A DNA stretch of 64,000 nucleotides, taken from Acetobacter sicerae (GTDB lineage Bacteria; Pseudomonadota; Alphaproteobacteria; Acetobacterales; Acetobacteraceae). Shown here in pieces: positions 17,876 through 26,157 of this stretch. A program made the position numbers and the translations under genes. The DNA is taken from contig NZ_JAAABN010000006.1 in the NCBI RefSeq assembly GCF_011516765.1, forward strand, positions 1-64,000, read 5' to 3'. The notes beneath the pieces were generated by a model that did no database searches, was not told where the DNA came from, and worked only from the letters and a program-made list of their open reading frames with translations. Every line of letters begins with the position of its first letter. The first letter of the stretch is position 1.

Positions 17876-17928
17876 CCAGAACGAAATCGGTCTTCCCACC
17901 CTGAACAGGAAGGAAGGCCTGTTACGCC

Positions 17929-19476
17929 TTACTGCCCGTCGTCGTCTGAAGACGGAGCGTTATTGTCTGAACTTCCATCCAGAGAAATCGCCACAAAGAG
18001 CGACTGCCCCTCACGCAGGATACGCAGCATCACCGCATGACGCGCTTTCAGAGCCGCCGTGACAGCCGAAACGGTAGCGGACGGCGTTTCCACGGACTGT
18101 TCCCCGACAGCCTGAATCAGATCCCCCGGCCGCAGACCGGCCTGATCCGCCGGAGAACCGGGCTGAACATCAGACACGACCACACCATGCACGGAGTGAT
18201 CGAGGCCAAGCTGCTGGCGGATGTCCCCAGTCAGCGGCGCCAGCGTGACGCCAATCTTCTCGCCATGCGCGCCGGCTCCGGCGGTGGAGGCGCTGCTGGC
18301 GGCGGACTGGTTCACGATGTGCACGGTCAGGTCTTTTGGCGCACCGTTCCGCAGGACCGTGATGGTGGCGTCCGTGCCCGGTGTCACAGCCGCAACCTTC
18401 ACGGCGAGGGCGTGCGGCGTTTCAACCGTCTTCCCGTTCAGCTTGACGATCACATCACCCGGCTTGATCCCGGCCTTGGCCGCCGGGCTGTCAGGTGTGA
18501 TGTTGGCGACCAGCGCACCGGCTGGCGGAGCGCCCGGACTGGCAGGCTTCAGGTTCAGCGCACTGGCCATGGACTGCGAAATGACCTGCGCTTCCACGCC
18601 CAGATAGCCGCGTGTCACATGACCGGTCTTCTGAAGCTGCGACACCACCGTCTTCACAATATCGGACGGAATGGCGAAGCCGATGCCGATTGATCCACCG
18701 GACGGCGAGAAGATGGCGGTGTTCACACCAATCACCTTGCCATCCTGGGTGATGAGCGGACCGCCCGAGTTGCCGCGGTTGATCGGCGCGTCGACCTGGA
18801 AGAAGTTGTCGTAAGGACCGTCGCCGATGTCACGCCCCAGCGCGGAGATGATGCCCGCCGTAACGGTGCCGCCCAGCCCGTAGGGATTGCCCACGGCGAT
18901 GACCCATTCACCGGGCTGCACATCGTCGGATTCACCGAGTTCGATGAACGGCAGTTTTCTGGTGCTGTTCAGCTTGAGCAGGGCGATATCGGTTTTCGGA
19001 TCACGACCAATGACGCGGGCCTGAAGGGTCGTGCCGTCATCGAGTGTCGCCGTGACCTTGGTTGCGCCCTTGACGACGTGATTGTTGGTCACGACAAAAC
19101 CGTCAGCCGAGAGAATGAACCCCGATCCGCGCGCTTCCACCGTCTGACGCTGCTGCGGCATCATCTGGAACGGGAACGGAAAGGGGAAAGGCGACTGCTG
19201 CATGCCCTGTTCTTCGCCCTCGCCTGCATCCGGACGAATCATGGCGGTGATGGACACAACAGCAGGCTTCACCTGCTTCACCAGAGTCACGAAATCGGGA
19301 ATGGTCCTGTTCGGACTGGTCGGCTGGATGGGGCCGGGCGCGTCGGCCAGGGCGGATGACATCAGACCGGGGGCGAGAGGTGATGCAAGCGCGATGGTTC
19401 CGAGACCCGCCATGACGGCGGCTGTCGTCATGAAACGCTTGCGGGTCTGGCGGATCGACGAATTCTTTACTGGCAT
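17929..19476 (-). CDS. Periplasmic serine protease of the DegP/HtrA family
   Basis: A 515-aa envelope protease and chaperone. A long signal region (RKRFMTTAAVMAG to SSALA, with a twin-arginine-like RQTRKRF) is followed by a trypsin-like domain with catalytic His133 (TNNHVV), Asp163 (KTDIALL) and Ser237 (RGNSGGPL). Two PDZ domains follow (GIKPGDVIVKLNG and GLRPGDLIQAVGE). The ATG at 19476 is chosen; an in-frame ATG at 19554 would add 26 residues. With the shorter start, a perfect 8-bp hairpin (19501-19521) lies in the leader. A proline/phenylalanine repeat, SPFPFPFPFQ, precedes the protease domain. Confidence 0.92.
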   Translation of the reverse strand: MPVKNSSIRQTRKRFMTTAAVMAGLGTIALASPLAPGLMSSALADAPGPIQPTSPNRTIPDFVTLVKQVKPAVVSITAMIRPDAGEGEEQGMQQSPFPFPFPFQMMPQQRQTVEARGSGFILSADGFVVTNNHVVKGATKVTATLDDGTTLQARVIGRDPKTDIALLKLNSTRKLPFIELGESDDVQPGEWVIAVGNPYGLGGTVTAGIISALGRDIGDGPYDNFFQVDAPINRGNSGGPLITQDGKVIGVNTAIFSPSGGSIGIGFAIPSDIVKTVVSQLQKTGHVTRGYLGVEAQVISQSMASALNLKPASPGAPPAGALVANITPDSPAAKAGIKPGDVIVKLNGKTVETPHALAVKVAAVTPGTDATITVLRNGAPKDLTVHIVNQSAASSASTAGAGAHGEKIGVTLAPLTGDIRQQLGLDHSVHGVVVSDVQPGSPADQAGLRPGDLIQAVGEQSVETPSATVSAVTAALKARHAVMLRILREGQSLFVAISLDGSSDNNAPSSDDDGQ

Positions 19477-19768
19477 GTCTTTTCCGATAAATCCCTTGAA
19501 CCGGGTCGTCTTGCGACCCGGACCGATGATGGTCGGAGATCGGCGCAAGAGCAATCCGTCTCCCTGATTACAAAAGGGAAATTGCCTGAGCCATCCGAAC
19601 GCCAGCCCTACGATCGGATGAAACGTCCGTTATTTCTTACCGGACCGCGCCTCCCGAAAAGCGTTACAGAAGCACGGAAACCCCCGCCTGCCGGCCCGGA
19701 TGGTCTGTTACGAAGCGGTATTAATTTTTGGTCATGCCCGCAGGCGCATACGGGAATTCACACTCGTT

Positions 19769-20254
19769 TCAGCCACGCAACTGTCTGAAAAAATCTTTCA
19801 GGAGCAGGCTGTTCTCTCTCTCCCTCACACCACCGATAATCTCCGGATGACGCAGACACGCCGGGTGGTCGATGACACGCGGCCCGTGATCGACCCCTCC
19901 GCCTTTTGGGTCGTACGCGCCAAAGATGACTCGCTTCACACGAAAATGCACCGCCGCCGCCGCGCACATCGGACAGGGTTCCAGCGTAACGACAAGCGTG
20001 CAGTCATCCAGCCGCGTCGAACCTGTGATCTGAGTCGCCTTTCGCATGGCGAGCATTTCAGCATGTGCCGACGGATCGCGCCGCGCCTCGACTTCATTTC
20101 CGGCAGTGGACAGGGGAGCACCACTCGCTGACAGAACGACAGCACCGACAGGCACCTCGCCACGACCGGCGGCGGAACGCGCTTCAGCCAGCGCCAGATC
20201 CATGGCGGAACAGGGCTGAATCCCGCCGGAATATCTGAGGTGAAGGCTGTTCAT
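19769..20254 (-). CDS. tadA: tRNA adenosine deaminase TadA-like nucleoside deaminase
   Basis: A CMP/dCMP-deaminase-fold enzyme that in this family makes inosine at the wobble base of tRNA-Arg(ACG). The zinc motifs are HAEM (with SAHAEMLAMRKA) and PCPMC (LEPCPMCAAA); GRGEVPVGAVVL is the typical N-terminal part. The last part (PKGGGVDHGPRVIDHPACLRHPEIIGGV) matches TadA. The start is uncertain: 20254 is used here, but the family usually starts close to the ATG at 20203 (MDLALAEAR). It stands alone on the minus strand between htrA and a divergent small gene. Confidence 0.87.
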   Translation of the reverse strand: MNSLHLRYSGGIQPCSAMDLALAEARSAAGRGEVPVGAVVLSASGAPLSTAGNEVEARRDPSAHAEMLAMRKATQITGSTRLDDCTLVVTLEPCPMCAAAAVHFRVKRVIFGAYDPKGGGVDHGPRVIDHPACLRHPEIIGGVRERENSLLLKDFFRQLRG

Positions 20255-20483
20255 CACGTTCTGTTTCAATATCAGAGACCCAACCGGGAATTTTTTGTGG
20301 CGAAAAAATGTCAGAGGCTGCGTTTTTAGCTTGATTCCTTAACTTTTTCTCTGTCACAGTGTGTATCACGGCCTGTAACAATTCTCCATCGTGATCGCGA
20401 CGGGATCTGGAGAGGCCGTATTGAATTAATCACTGGCTACCGACGTCTGAGCGACATCGGCAAGCGTGGAAGGGGGAAAGGTC

Positions 20484-20624
20484 ATGCAGAGTCTGACACT
20501 GGTTCTTGCCGCCGCCACCATCGGCCTGGCTTTCGCAGCATCAGATCATATTCATTCAAAACAGGAACCTGTGCACGTCAAGGTTGATCGTGTTCATCAA
20601 CACAGCGGCAAGTCACAATTCTGA
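20484..20624 (+). CDS. Small exported or membrane peptide (46 aa)
   Basis: A 46-codon frame with a strong ribosome-binding site (AGGGGGAAAG, 5 bp before ATG). It begins with a hydrophobic segment (LTLVLAAATIGLAFAA, residues 4-19), which looks like a signal peptide or short anchor, and ends in a histidine-rich polar tail (SDHIHSKQEPVHVKV, then HQHSGKSQF). The tail has five histidines, so metal binding is possible but only a guess. It lies 69 bp before the amidotransferase gene, divergent from tadA. Confidence 0.6.
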   Translation: MQSLTLVLAAATIGLAFAASDHIHSKQEPVHVKVDRVHQHSGKSQF

Positions 20625-20692
20625 TTTCAACGACCTGAATATCAGGCCGGTCGCCATATACGTCAGTGGGTGTTTCCTTTAATGGGAGCGAT

Positions 20693-21448
20693 ATGGATTC
20701 ATTCGCTCCCATGCCCCTTATCGGGGTGACACTCGATCAGGAACCGGGCGGCCAAGGGCAGTATTCCGCATTTCCGTGGTACGCCCTCCGTGCAAACTAT
20801 ATGGGCGCCGTTATCAAGGCAGGCGGCCTGCCCGTAGCGCTGCCCTACGCGCCGTGTTTGACCAGCAAAATTCTTGATCGTCTGGATGGACTGATCGTCA
20901 CGGGCGGCGCATTTGATATCGACCCTGCGCTTTACGGCGCAGAACGAAATGAAGCCACGACCACGCTGAAACCAGGTCGTACCGCAGCGGAAATGGCTCT
21001 TTTGGAAGCCGCCATGGAACGAGGCATGCCTGTGCTCGGTATCTGTGGCGGGATGCAGCTTCTCGCCGCCGCGCTGGATGGCTCGCTGATTCAGGACATT
21101 GCGAGCGAACAGCCCGACGCCCTCCCACATGAACAGCCGAATCCACGCGATCAGGCAGGACATATCGTCAGCATCGAACCTTATTCGCTGCTCGGGAAAA
21201 TCGTCGGGCGCGGCACTATGGCGGTGAACTCCTCCCACCATCAGGCGGTCCGTGATCCGGGGCGCGGTCGGGTTTCCGCTCGGGCGGAAGATGGCGTCAT
21301 CGAAGCAATAGAAGACCCATCGGCACGGTTCTGTGTCGGGGTGCAATGGCATCCGGAATTTCTTATAGATCCGGGAGATCTCGCGTTATTCACGGCCTTT
21401 GTCGAGGCTGCGCAGAACGCAACAGTGTCGGGAGACGGTGTATGGTAA
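20693..21448 (+). CDS. Class I glutamine amidotransferase-like hydrolase (PuuD/gamma-glutamyl-GABA hydrolase family)
   Basis: A 251-aa peptidase C26 family protein. It has IGVTLDQEPGG at the start, the GGAFDIDPALYG motif, the nucleophile motif GICGGMQLLA, NSSHHQAVRDPG and the C-terminal VQWHPEF with the catalytic His and Glu. Such enzymes hydrolyse gamma-glutamyl amides such as gamma-glutamyl-GABA, but no puu genes are nearby. The ATG at 20693 has GGGAG upstream. Its TAA overlaps the rluB start (ATGGTAA), forming a chain with rluB and rsmD. Confidence 0.85.
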   Translation: MDSFAPMPLIGVTLDQEPGGQGQYSAFPWYALRANYMGAVIKAGGLPVALPYAPCLTSKILDRLDGLIVTGGAFDIDPALYGAERNEATTTLKPGRTAAEMALLEAAMERGMPVLGICGGMQLLAAALDGSLIQDIASEQPDALPHEQPNPRDQAGHIVSIEPYSLLGKIVGRGTMAVNSSHHQAVRDPGRGRVSARAEDGVIEAIEDPSARFCVGVQWHPEFLIDPGDLALFTAFVEAAQNATVSGDGVW

Positions 21449-22218
21449 ACGACAGCAACGAAAACACTACAGACGCACGCGGCGATCGTATCGCAAAATG
21501 GCTCGCCCGCAGTGGTGTCGCCAGTCGGCGCGATATCGAGCGCATGATCACGGAACGTCGTATCAAGCTGAACGGCGCTGTGGTGGAACATCCGGCGACG
21601 TTTGTGACAGCCACCGATGCCGTCTCCGTTGACGGGAAGCTCGTGCAGGGACCGGAGCACACAAGACTGTGGCGCTATCATAAACCGGACGGGCTGGTGA
21701 CCACGCATCGCGACCCGGAAGGCCGCAAGACAGTCTTTGAGACTCTGCCTGAAGGCATGCCGCGTGTCGTCAGTGTGGGCCGGCTGGATCTGAACAGTGA
21801 AGGTCTGCTGCTTCTGACCAATGACGGCGCCCTGGCCCGTCGTCTGGAACTGCCTTCCAACGGCTGGCTGCGACGCTATCGCGTACGTGTCTTTGGTGTG
21901 GTGAACGAGCGCGAACTGGCAGGTCTGTCAAAAGGCTGCGTCATCGAAGGCGTGAAATACGGTCCCATCGAAGCCTCGCTCGACTCCCGCAAAGGCGACA
22001 ATGCCTGGCTGACGGTCTCCCTGCGTGAAGGCAAGAACCGTGAAATCCGTCGCGTCATGACGGCTCTCAACCTGCATGTCAGCCGTCTGCTTCGCACGTC
22101 CTATGGCCCGTTCCCTCTTGGCGAACTCAAGCCGGGCGAACTGGAAGAAGTGCCATCCCGTGTCATGAAGGCGCAGATTCCACGCGATGTGGAGATCGAC
22201 ACCAAGCGGCGCGGCTGA
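21442..22218 (+). CDS. 23S/16S rRNA pseudouridine synthase (RluB/RsuA family)
   Basis: A 258-aa protein with an N-terminal S4 domain (RIAKWLARSGVASRRDIERM, KLNGAVV) and the RsuA-type catalytic domain with GRLDLNSEGLLLLTNDG carrying the catalytic aspartate, then EGKNREIRRVM. It probably isomerises a uridine of the large rRNA (RluB), although RsuA or RluE cannot be excluded from sequence. Both ends overlap neighbours (ATGGTAA before, TGATG after), so it belongs to a tightly coupled group. Confidence 0.9.
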   Translation: MVNDSNENTTDARGDRIAKWLARSGVASRRDIERMITERRIKLNGAVVEHPATFVTATDAVSVDGKLVQGPEHTRLWRYHKPDGLVTTHRDPEGRKTVFETLPEGMPRVVSVGRLDLNSEGLLLLTNDGALARRLELPSNGWLRRYRVRVFGVVNERELAGLSKGCVIEGVKYGPIEASLDSRKGDNAWLTVSLREGKNREIRRVMTALNLHVSRLLRTSYGPFPLGELKPGELEEVPSRVMKAQIPRDVEIDTKRRG

Positions 22219-22772
22219 TGCGGATTATCGCCGGGATACGGCGTGGACGAACGCTGACAGCTCCAGAAGGCAAGACGACACGCCCCACCGCTGACCGCGT
22301 GAGACAGGCCCTGTTCGACATGCTGCTTCACGCCCCTTGGGGGGGGCGGGACTGTGTTGAAGGCGTTCACGTGCTGGATGGTTTCGCCGGAACAGGAGCG
22401 CTCGGTCTGGAGGCGCTGTCACGCGGAGCCGCTTTCTGCACATTCTTTGAAGTGGACCGGCCCGCTCTGGCGGCCCTGCGGGCGAACGTGCGAGATTGTC
22501 AGATGCAGGACGTCAGTCGTATTCAGGCCTCGTCCGTTCTGAAACCACCGCGCGCCTCGACACCGTGCGGTCTCGTGTTTCTCGATCCACCTTATGGCCA
22601 GTCCCTGCCGGCTCAGGCGCACACCGCCCTCACGGCCGCCGGCTGGATCGCACCCGACGCCCTGATTGTCACGGAAACCGGACGTGATGAACCGGCTCCT
22701 GTTGAGGGCGCAGAGATTCTGGCCGAACGGGCGCATGGCGCTGCACGCCTGTGGGTGTGGCGACAGGGCTGA
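22218..22772 (+). CDS. rsmD: 16S rRNA (guanine966-N2)-methyltransferase RsmD
   Basis: A 184-aa SAM methyltransferase. It begins MRIIAGIRRGRTLTAPEG and TRPTADRVRQALFDML, has the SAM-site motif VLDGFAGTGALGLEALSRG, and the catalytic DPPY in VFLDPPYGQ. RsmD methylates G966 of 16S rRNA during 30S assembly. The ATG shares its A with the TGA stop of the upstream pseudouridine synthase, so two rRNA-modifying enzymes are made from one message. Confidence 0.93.
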   Translation: MRIIAGIRRGRTLTAPEGKTTRPTADRVRQALFDMLLHAPWGGRDCVEGVHVLDGFAGTGALGLEALSRGAAFCTFFEVDRPALAALRANVRDCQMQDVSRIQASSVLKPPRASTPCGLVFLDPPYGQSLPAQAHTALTAAGWIAPDALIVTETGRDEPAPVEGAEILAERAHGAARLWVWRQG

Positions 22773-22778
22773 TCGAGG

Positions 22779-23369
22779 ATGGTTGAGACGCTGGTCGGAC
22801 GGGCGGATTTCGAGAAGGAAATCAAGAAAAGCCGTTTTCTGGCAATGGCGCTTCCCGTCGAGACCGAAGAGGCCGCGATGGCCTTCATCCGGGAGGTTTC
22901 CTATCCCGACGCCACCCATAACTGCTGGGCATGGAAAATCGGTTCCCGTTATCGCAGCGATGACGCAGGCGAACCGGGCGGCACGGCGGGCCGTCCAATT
23001 TTACAGGTGATCGAGGCGCAGGGGCTGGACAGGGTTGCCGTGGTCGTTACGCGCTGGTTTGGCGGTGTCAAACTCGGCGCGGGCGGTCTGGTGCGGGCCT
23101 ATGGCGGGACAGCAGCGGAATGTCTGCGACTGGCGGAACGTGTCGAAGTCATCGAACGCACCCGGCTAACATTTCACTGCCCGTTCAGCGATCTGGCGCT
23201 GGTCGGCTCACGCCTTCCCGCTCTGGATGCGGTCGTTGAAAGCGAAGAGTTCGACGCGACAGGGGCCGCCTATGTCGTGGCCGTTCCGGTTCAGCAGGTG
23301 GAGGATGTCACGCTCCGACTGGCCGACATGACCAGCGGGCGGATCATGGCGACCGAGAAAGAGGACTGA
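22779..23369 (+). CDS. YigZ/IMPACT-family protein
   Basis: A 196-aa protein of the YigZ family. The IMPACT signature region is THNCWAWKIG...SDDAGEPGGTAGRPILQVIE followed by VVVTRWFGGVKLGAGGLVRAYG. A smaller C-terminal domain follows. The molecular role in bacteria is not settled; a link to translation is suspected, which fits the rRNA-modification genes just upstream. It lies 6 bp after rsmD and converges on a lipoprotein gene 11 bp away. Confidence 0.88.
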   Translation: MVETLVGRADFEKEIKKSRFLAMALPVETEEAAMAFIREVSYPDATHNCWAWKIGSRYRSDDAGEPGGTAGRPILQVIEAQGLDRVAVVVTRWFGGVKLGAGGLVRAYGGTAAECLRLAERVEVIERTRLTFHCPFSDLALVGSRLPALDAVVESEEFDATGAAYVVAVPVQQVEDVTLRLADMTSGRIMATEKED

Positions 23370-23380
23370 GCGGCAGGCCG

Positions 23381-23815
23381 TTACCAGCCCATTCCCGGTC
23401 CCCACCAACCCGGACCATACCCATAGCCCGGACCGCCTCCCCAAGGGCCCCACATTCCCCAATCCCACGCGGAATCTTCGTAGGCTTCAGCAGTCATACG
23501 ATTTTCATCAGCCATATACTGCGCCTGCTGATTGGCGCGGTAAGTCGCATAGGCCTGCTGCGAGCCTACATAGAGGCAGTCGCATACGTTCGGGTCAGCA
23601 TAGACATAAGTGACAAGGTCGCCCTTGTCCCGCCGCAGAAAACGATGTGGAGGCAGACGGGTCAGCATCGCCGCCCGTTCAGGCGTGTTGGCCGGTTTCA
23701 GGATAAACCCTGCTGCAGCCAGATGGTCTTCCTTCTGCGCGATTTCCTGCTGGGCCGACATACAGCCCGAAACAGCGAGGACCGGCAGAAGCAGCCAATA
23801 ACACGATCGTTTCAA
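23381..23815 (-). CDS. Lipoprotein with a Gly/Trp/Tyr-rich tail
   Basis: A 144-aa putative lipoprotein of unknown function. The N-terminus has a lipobox (LAVSGC, Cys18), so it is likely lipid-anchored in the envelope. The middle has KGDLVTYVYADPNVCDCLYVGSQ with a CDC pair, then a Gln/Ala-rich helix, then a low-complexity tail rich in Gly, Trp, Pro and Tyr (GMWGPWGGGPGYGYGPGWW). I do not recognise the family. It lies downstream of gpsA on the same strand. Confidence 0.75.
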   Translation of the reverse strand: MKRSCYWLLLPVLAVSGCMSAQQEIAQKEDHLAAAGFILKPANTPERAAMLTRLPPHRFLRRDKGDLVTYVYADPNVCDCLYVGSQQAYATYRANQQAQYMADENRMTAEAYEDSAWDWGMWGPWGGGPGYGYGPGWWGPGMGW

Positions 23816-23909
23816 GGGTTCCTCCTTTGCAGGATCAGATTCCTTATGGTGCTAACATCAGGAAGATCAGAAAGCGTTTGTAAAAAATTTTAATGCCGTC
23901 ACAGAATTG

Positions 23910-24878
23910 TCAGAAATGCGCCTCCGGCCCCGCCGGCCGCGTCAGCAGACAGTTCATGACCGTTTCCAGATCGGCCCTTCCCTCCACCAGATCGGTCACG
24001 GCATCAATGACCGGCACCGAGACACCCTTCCGGCGAGCCAGAGCAGCGAGCGCTCCGGCGGTCGCAATCCCTTCGGCCACACCACCACCGAGCGTCTCGG
24101 AGGTCTGTTGCAGAGTGCTTCCCTGCCCCAGCGCCAGCCCGACGCGATAGTTACGGGATGATCCACCAGTGCAGGTCAGCAGCAGGTCACCCACTCCAGC
24201 CAACCCCGCCATCGTGACAGCCTGCCCTCCCAGCGCTTCGGCCAGACGGCTGATTTCGGCCAGTCCACGCGTCACGAGCGCCGCACGGGCATTTTCGCCA
24301 AGTCCGGCGCCGATGGTGGCTCCCGCCGCAATGGCGATGACATTTTTCGCAGCGCCGCCAAGCTGCACACCGGCGATATCAACGCTGTCATAAAGCCGAA
24401 AACGGGGCGTTCCGAGCAGATCGGCCAGAGAGCGGGCCAGCCCCGCCTGTGCGGCGGCGATCACAGCGGCAGCAGGCAGCCCATCCGCCACTTCATGTGC
24501 GAAGTTCGGCCCGGAGAGGATCGCACCGTTCAGGTCGGGGCGTGTGTCATGCAGAATATCGAGCGGGAAACGCAGACTGTCCGGCTCCACGCCCTTGCAG
24601 CACAGAACGACCGGCGCTGATGTCCGCACATCCTTCAGCACGGAAGCGAAATACTTCATCGGGACAACAGACAGAATCATATCCGCGTCCATCAACAGAC
24701 TGTCTGTCACGGTAATGGTTTCAGGGAGCGGATGATCCGCAAGACGCGGCATCGCGCCATTTGGCAGCCTTGCCGCCGGATTACGCGCCCACAGTTGCAC
24801 CATGGCCCCGGCGCGCGCCGCCTGAAGCGCCAGCGCGATGCCCCATGACCCTGCCCCGATGACCGCAATCCGCTTCAT
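23910..24878 (-). CDS. gpsA: Glycerol-3-phosphate dehydrogenase [NAD(P)+]
   Basis: A 322-aa cytoplasmic dehydrogenase that makes sn-glycerol 3-phosphate for phospholipids. It has the Rossmann motif AVIGAGSWGIALA, then LWARNP, LSGPNFAHEVADGLP, the conserved GAAKNVIAIAAG with catalytic lysine, and TRGLAEISRLAEALGG. The ATG at 24878 is chosen because the protein then starts MKRIAVIGAGSWG; it overlaps the rlmJ stop by 4 bp (ATGA), showing translational coupling. Confidence 0.95.
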   Translation of the reverse strand: MKRIAVIGAGSWGIALALQAARAGAMVQLWARNPAARLPNGAMPRLADHPLPETITVTDSLLMDADMILSVVPMKYFASVLKDVRTSAPVVLCCKGVEPDSLRFPLDILHDTRPDLNGAILSGPNFAHEVADGLPAAAVIAAAQAGLARSLADLLGTPRFRLYDSVDIAGVQLGGAAKNVIAIAAGATIGAGLGENARAALVTRGLAEISRLAEALGGQAVTMAGLAGVGDLLLTCTGGSSRNYRVGLALGQGSTLQQTSETLGGGVAEGIATAGALAALARRKGVSVPVIDAVTDLVEGRADLETVMNCLLTRPAGPEAHF

Positions 24879-25726
24879 TCCGGCACAATCCACTCCACCA
24901 GTGATTCCGTGTTTCCGTCGCCGAGATATTTGCACAGCGTGGAGAGAATGGCAGCGCCTTCCTCATCAAATCTGAACGGAGGATTGGCGATCAGCAGACC
25001 GCAGCCGTTCAACAGTCCGGGATCGAGCGGTGGGCGGATGGTCAGTTCAAGATTCAGCAGGTTTCTCTGCCCGGCATCCTGCAACGCGTTGAAAAATGCT
25101 CTCGGAGGAGACCGGTGCTTGATTGGATACCACACCGCCACAATGCCTGTCGGGAAACGCTGACGCGCTGTCGTTACGGCCTTGACGAGATCAGAGAACT
25201 CGGACCGCTCTTCGAAAGGTGGGTCAATCAGCACCAGCCCGCGCCTGGCGGTCCTGGGCGGCAGCAACGCGGTCATGGCCTCATATGCATCGCGGTGATG
25301 AACCGACACGAGAGGATTATTGTGGAACAGACGTCTCAGCGCACGCTGGTCCTCAGGGTGCAATTCACAACAGACCAGAGCGTCACCGGGACGCAGTGTA
25401 CGGGCCACAATTTCCGGTGAACCGGGATAGACCGTCTTCCCGGCATATTCCTTCATCACCTGCCGCACGAGAGCGAGCCATTCTTGCAGCGGCTCGAAAT
25501 CTGGCGTGTCGGGCGGAAGATCCAGCAGACGACCGATCCCTTCCCGCCACTCACCTGTCGCCTCCGCCTGTGGAGAAGACAGGTCATACAGACCGATCCC
25601 CGCATGGGTATCGAGAACGGAAAACGGCGTATTCTTGCGACTGAGAGCACGCAGCAGGGCTGTCAGCAGCGCGTGCTTCATGCAATCGGCAAAGTTGCCT
25701 GCGTGGTAGACGTGGCGATAGTTCAT
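24875..25726 (-). CDS. rlmJ: 23S rRNA (adenine2030-N6)-methyltransferase RlmJ
   Basis: A 283-aa SAM methyltransferase. It begins MNYRHVYHAGNFADCMKH, exactly as RlmJ proteins do, with VLDTHAGIGLYDL, then VLIDPPFEERSEF and IANPPFRFDE. RlmJ methylates A2030 of 23S rRNA. The stop overlaps gpsA by 4 bp, so the two unrelated functions are coupled in one operon. Confidence 0.94.
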   Translation of the reverse strand: MNYRHVYHAGNFADCMKHALLTALLRALSRKNTPFSVLDTHAGIGLYDLSSPQAEATGEWREGIGRLLDLPPDTPDFEPLQEWLALVRQVMKEYAGKTVYPGSPEIVARTLRPGDALVCCELHPEDQRALRRLFHNNPLVSVHHRDAYEAMTALLPPRTARRGLVLIDPPFEERSEFSDLVKAVTTARQRFPTGIVAVWYPIKHRSPPRAFFNALQDAGQRNLLNLELTIRPPLDPGLLNGCGLLIANPPFRFDEEGAAILSTLCKYLGDGNTESLVEWIVPE

Positions 25727-26157
25727 CCCGACGCTATAGCAGTCGATGACCTGCGCTCAAACACGCCCGACACAGGCGGTCAAAGCGTCCGGACTCCACT
25801 CAAAATCAGCGCGTGAAGCAGTCTGTCGCCCTGAATTTCACAAGACAGATTCCTTGTGAAAGGAATTTTTATAGGTCGTTTTAATAAAAGACATTTTCTG
25901 ACTGTCATATCCCATCCCATGACAAGTCCGCTTCTCGCAGGATTTCTATGGTTTTTTAGAAATATGCTGTCTTCATAATCATCTATCACACTCAGCAGAC
26001 AAACGGGCGATGCCCCCTCAGAAGGTTATCACCAGGCATCAGAGTGTTGCAATTACGCAACATTATATTATACATTTTACTGTCGTTAAACGTAGTTCTA
26101 TTGTTTTTTGATCTATATGCATATCGAATGGAGTAAATTACCTGCGGAATATCTGTC
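25727..26157. other. AT-rich intergenic region upstream of a TonB receptor
   Basis: About 430 bases between divergent rlmJ and the receptor gene. It is AT-rich towards the receptor and holds one clear dyad (26045-26062). A 69-codon minus-strand frame here (25780-25989) has no family look and I do not call it. Promoters for both sides must lie here. Confidence 0.5.
26045..26062. promoter_or_regulatory. Inverted repeat TGTTGC-N6-GCAACA upstream of a TonB receptor
   Basis: TGTTGC (26045-26050) and GCAACA (26057-26062) form a 6-bp dyad, 95 bp upstream of the receptor start. Many such receptors are metal-regulated; the core TGCAATTACGCA partly resembles alphaproteobacterial Fur sites, but this is weak. 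Confidence 0.35.

Noticed and set aside
25780..25989. 69-codon minus-strand frame upstream of the TonB receptor
   Set aside because: No good start signal, no homology signs, and it lies in a likely promoter region.
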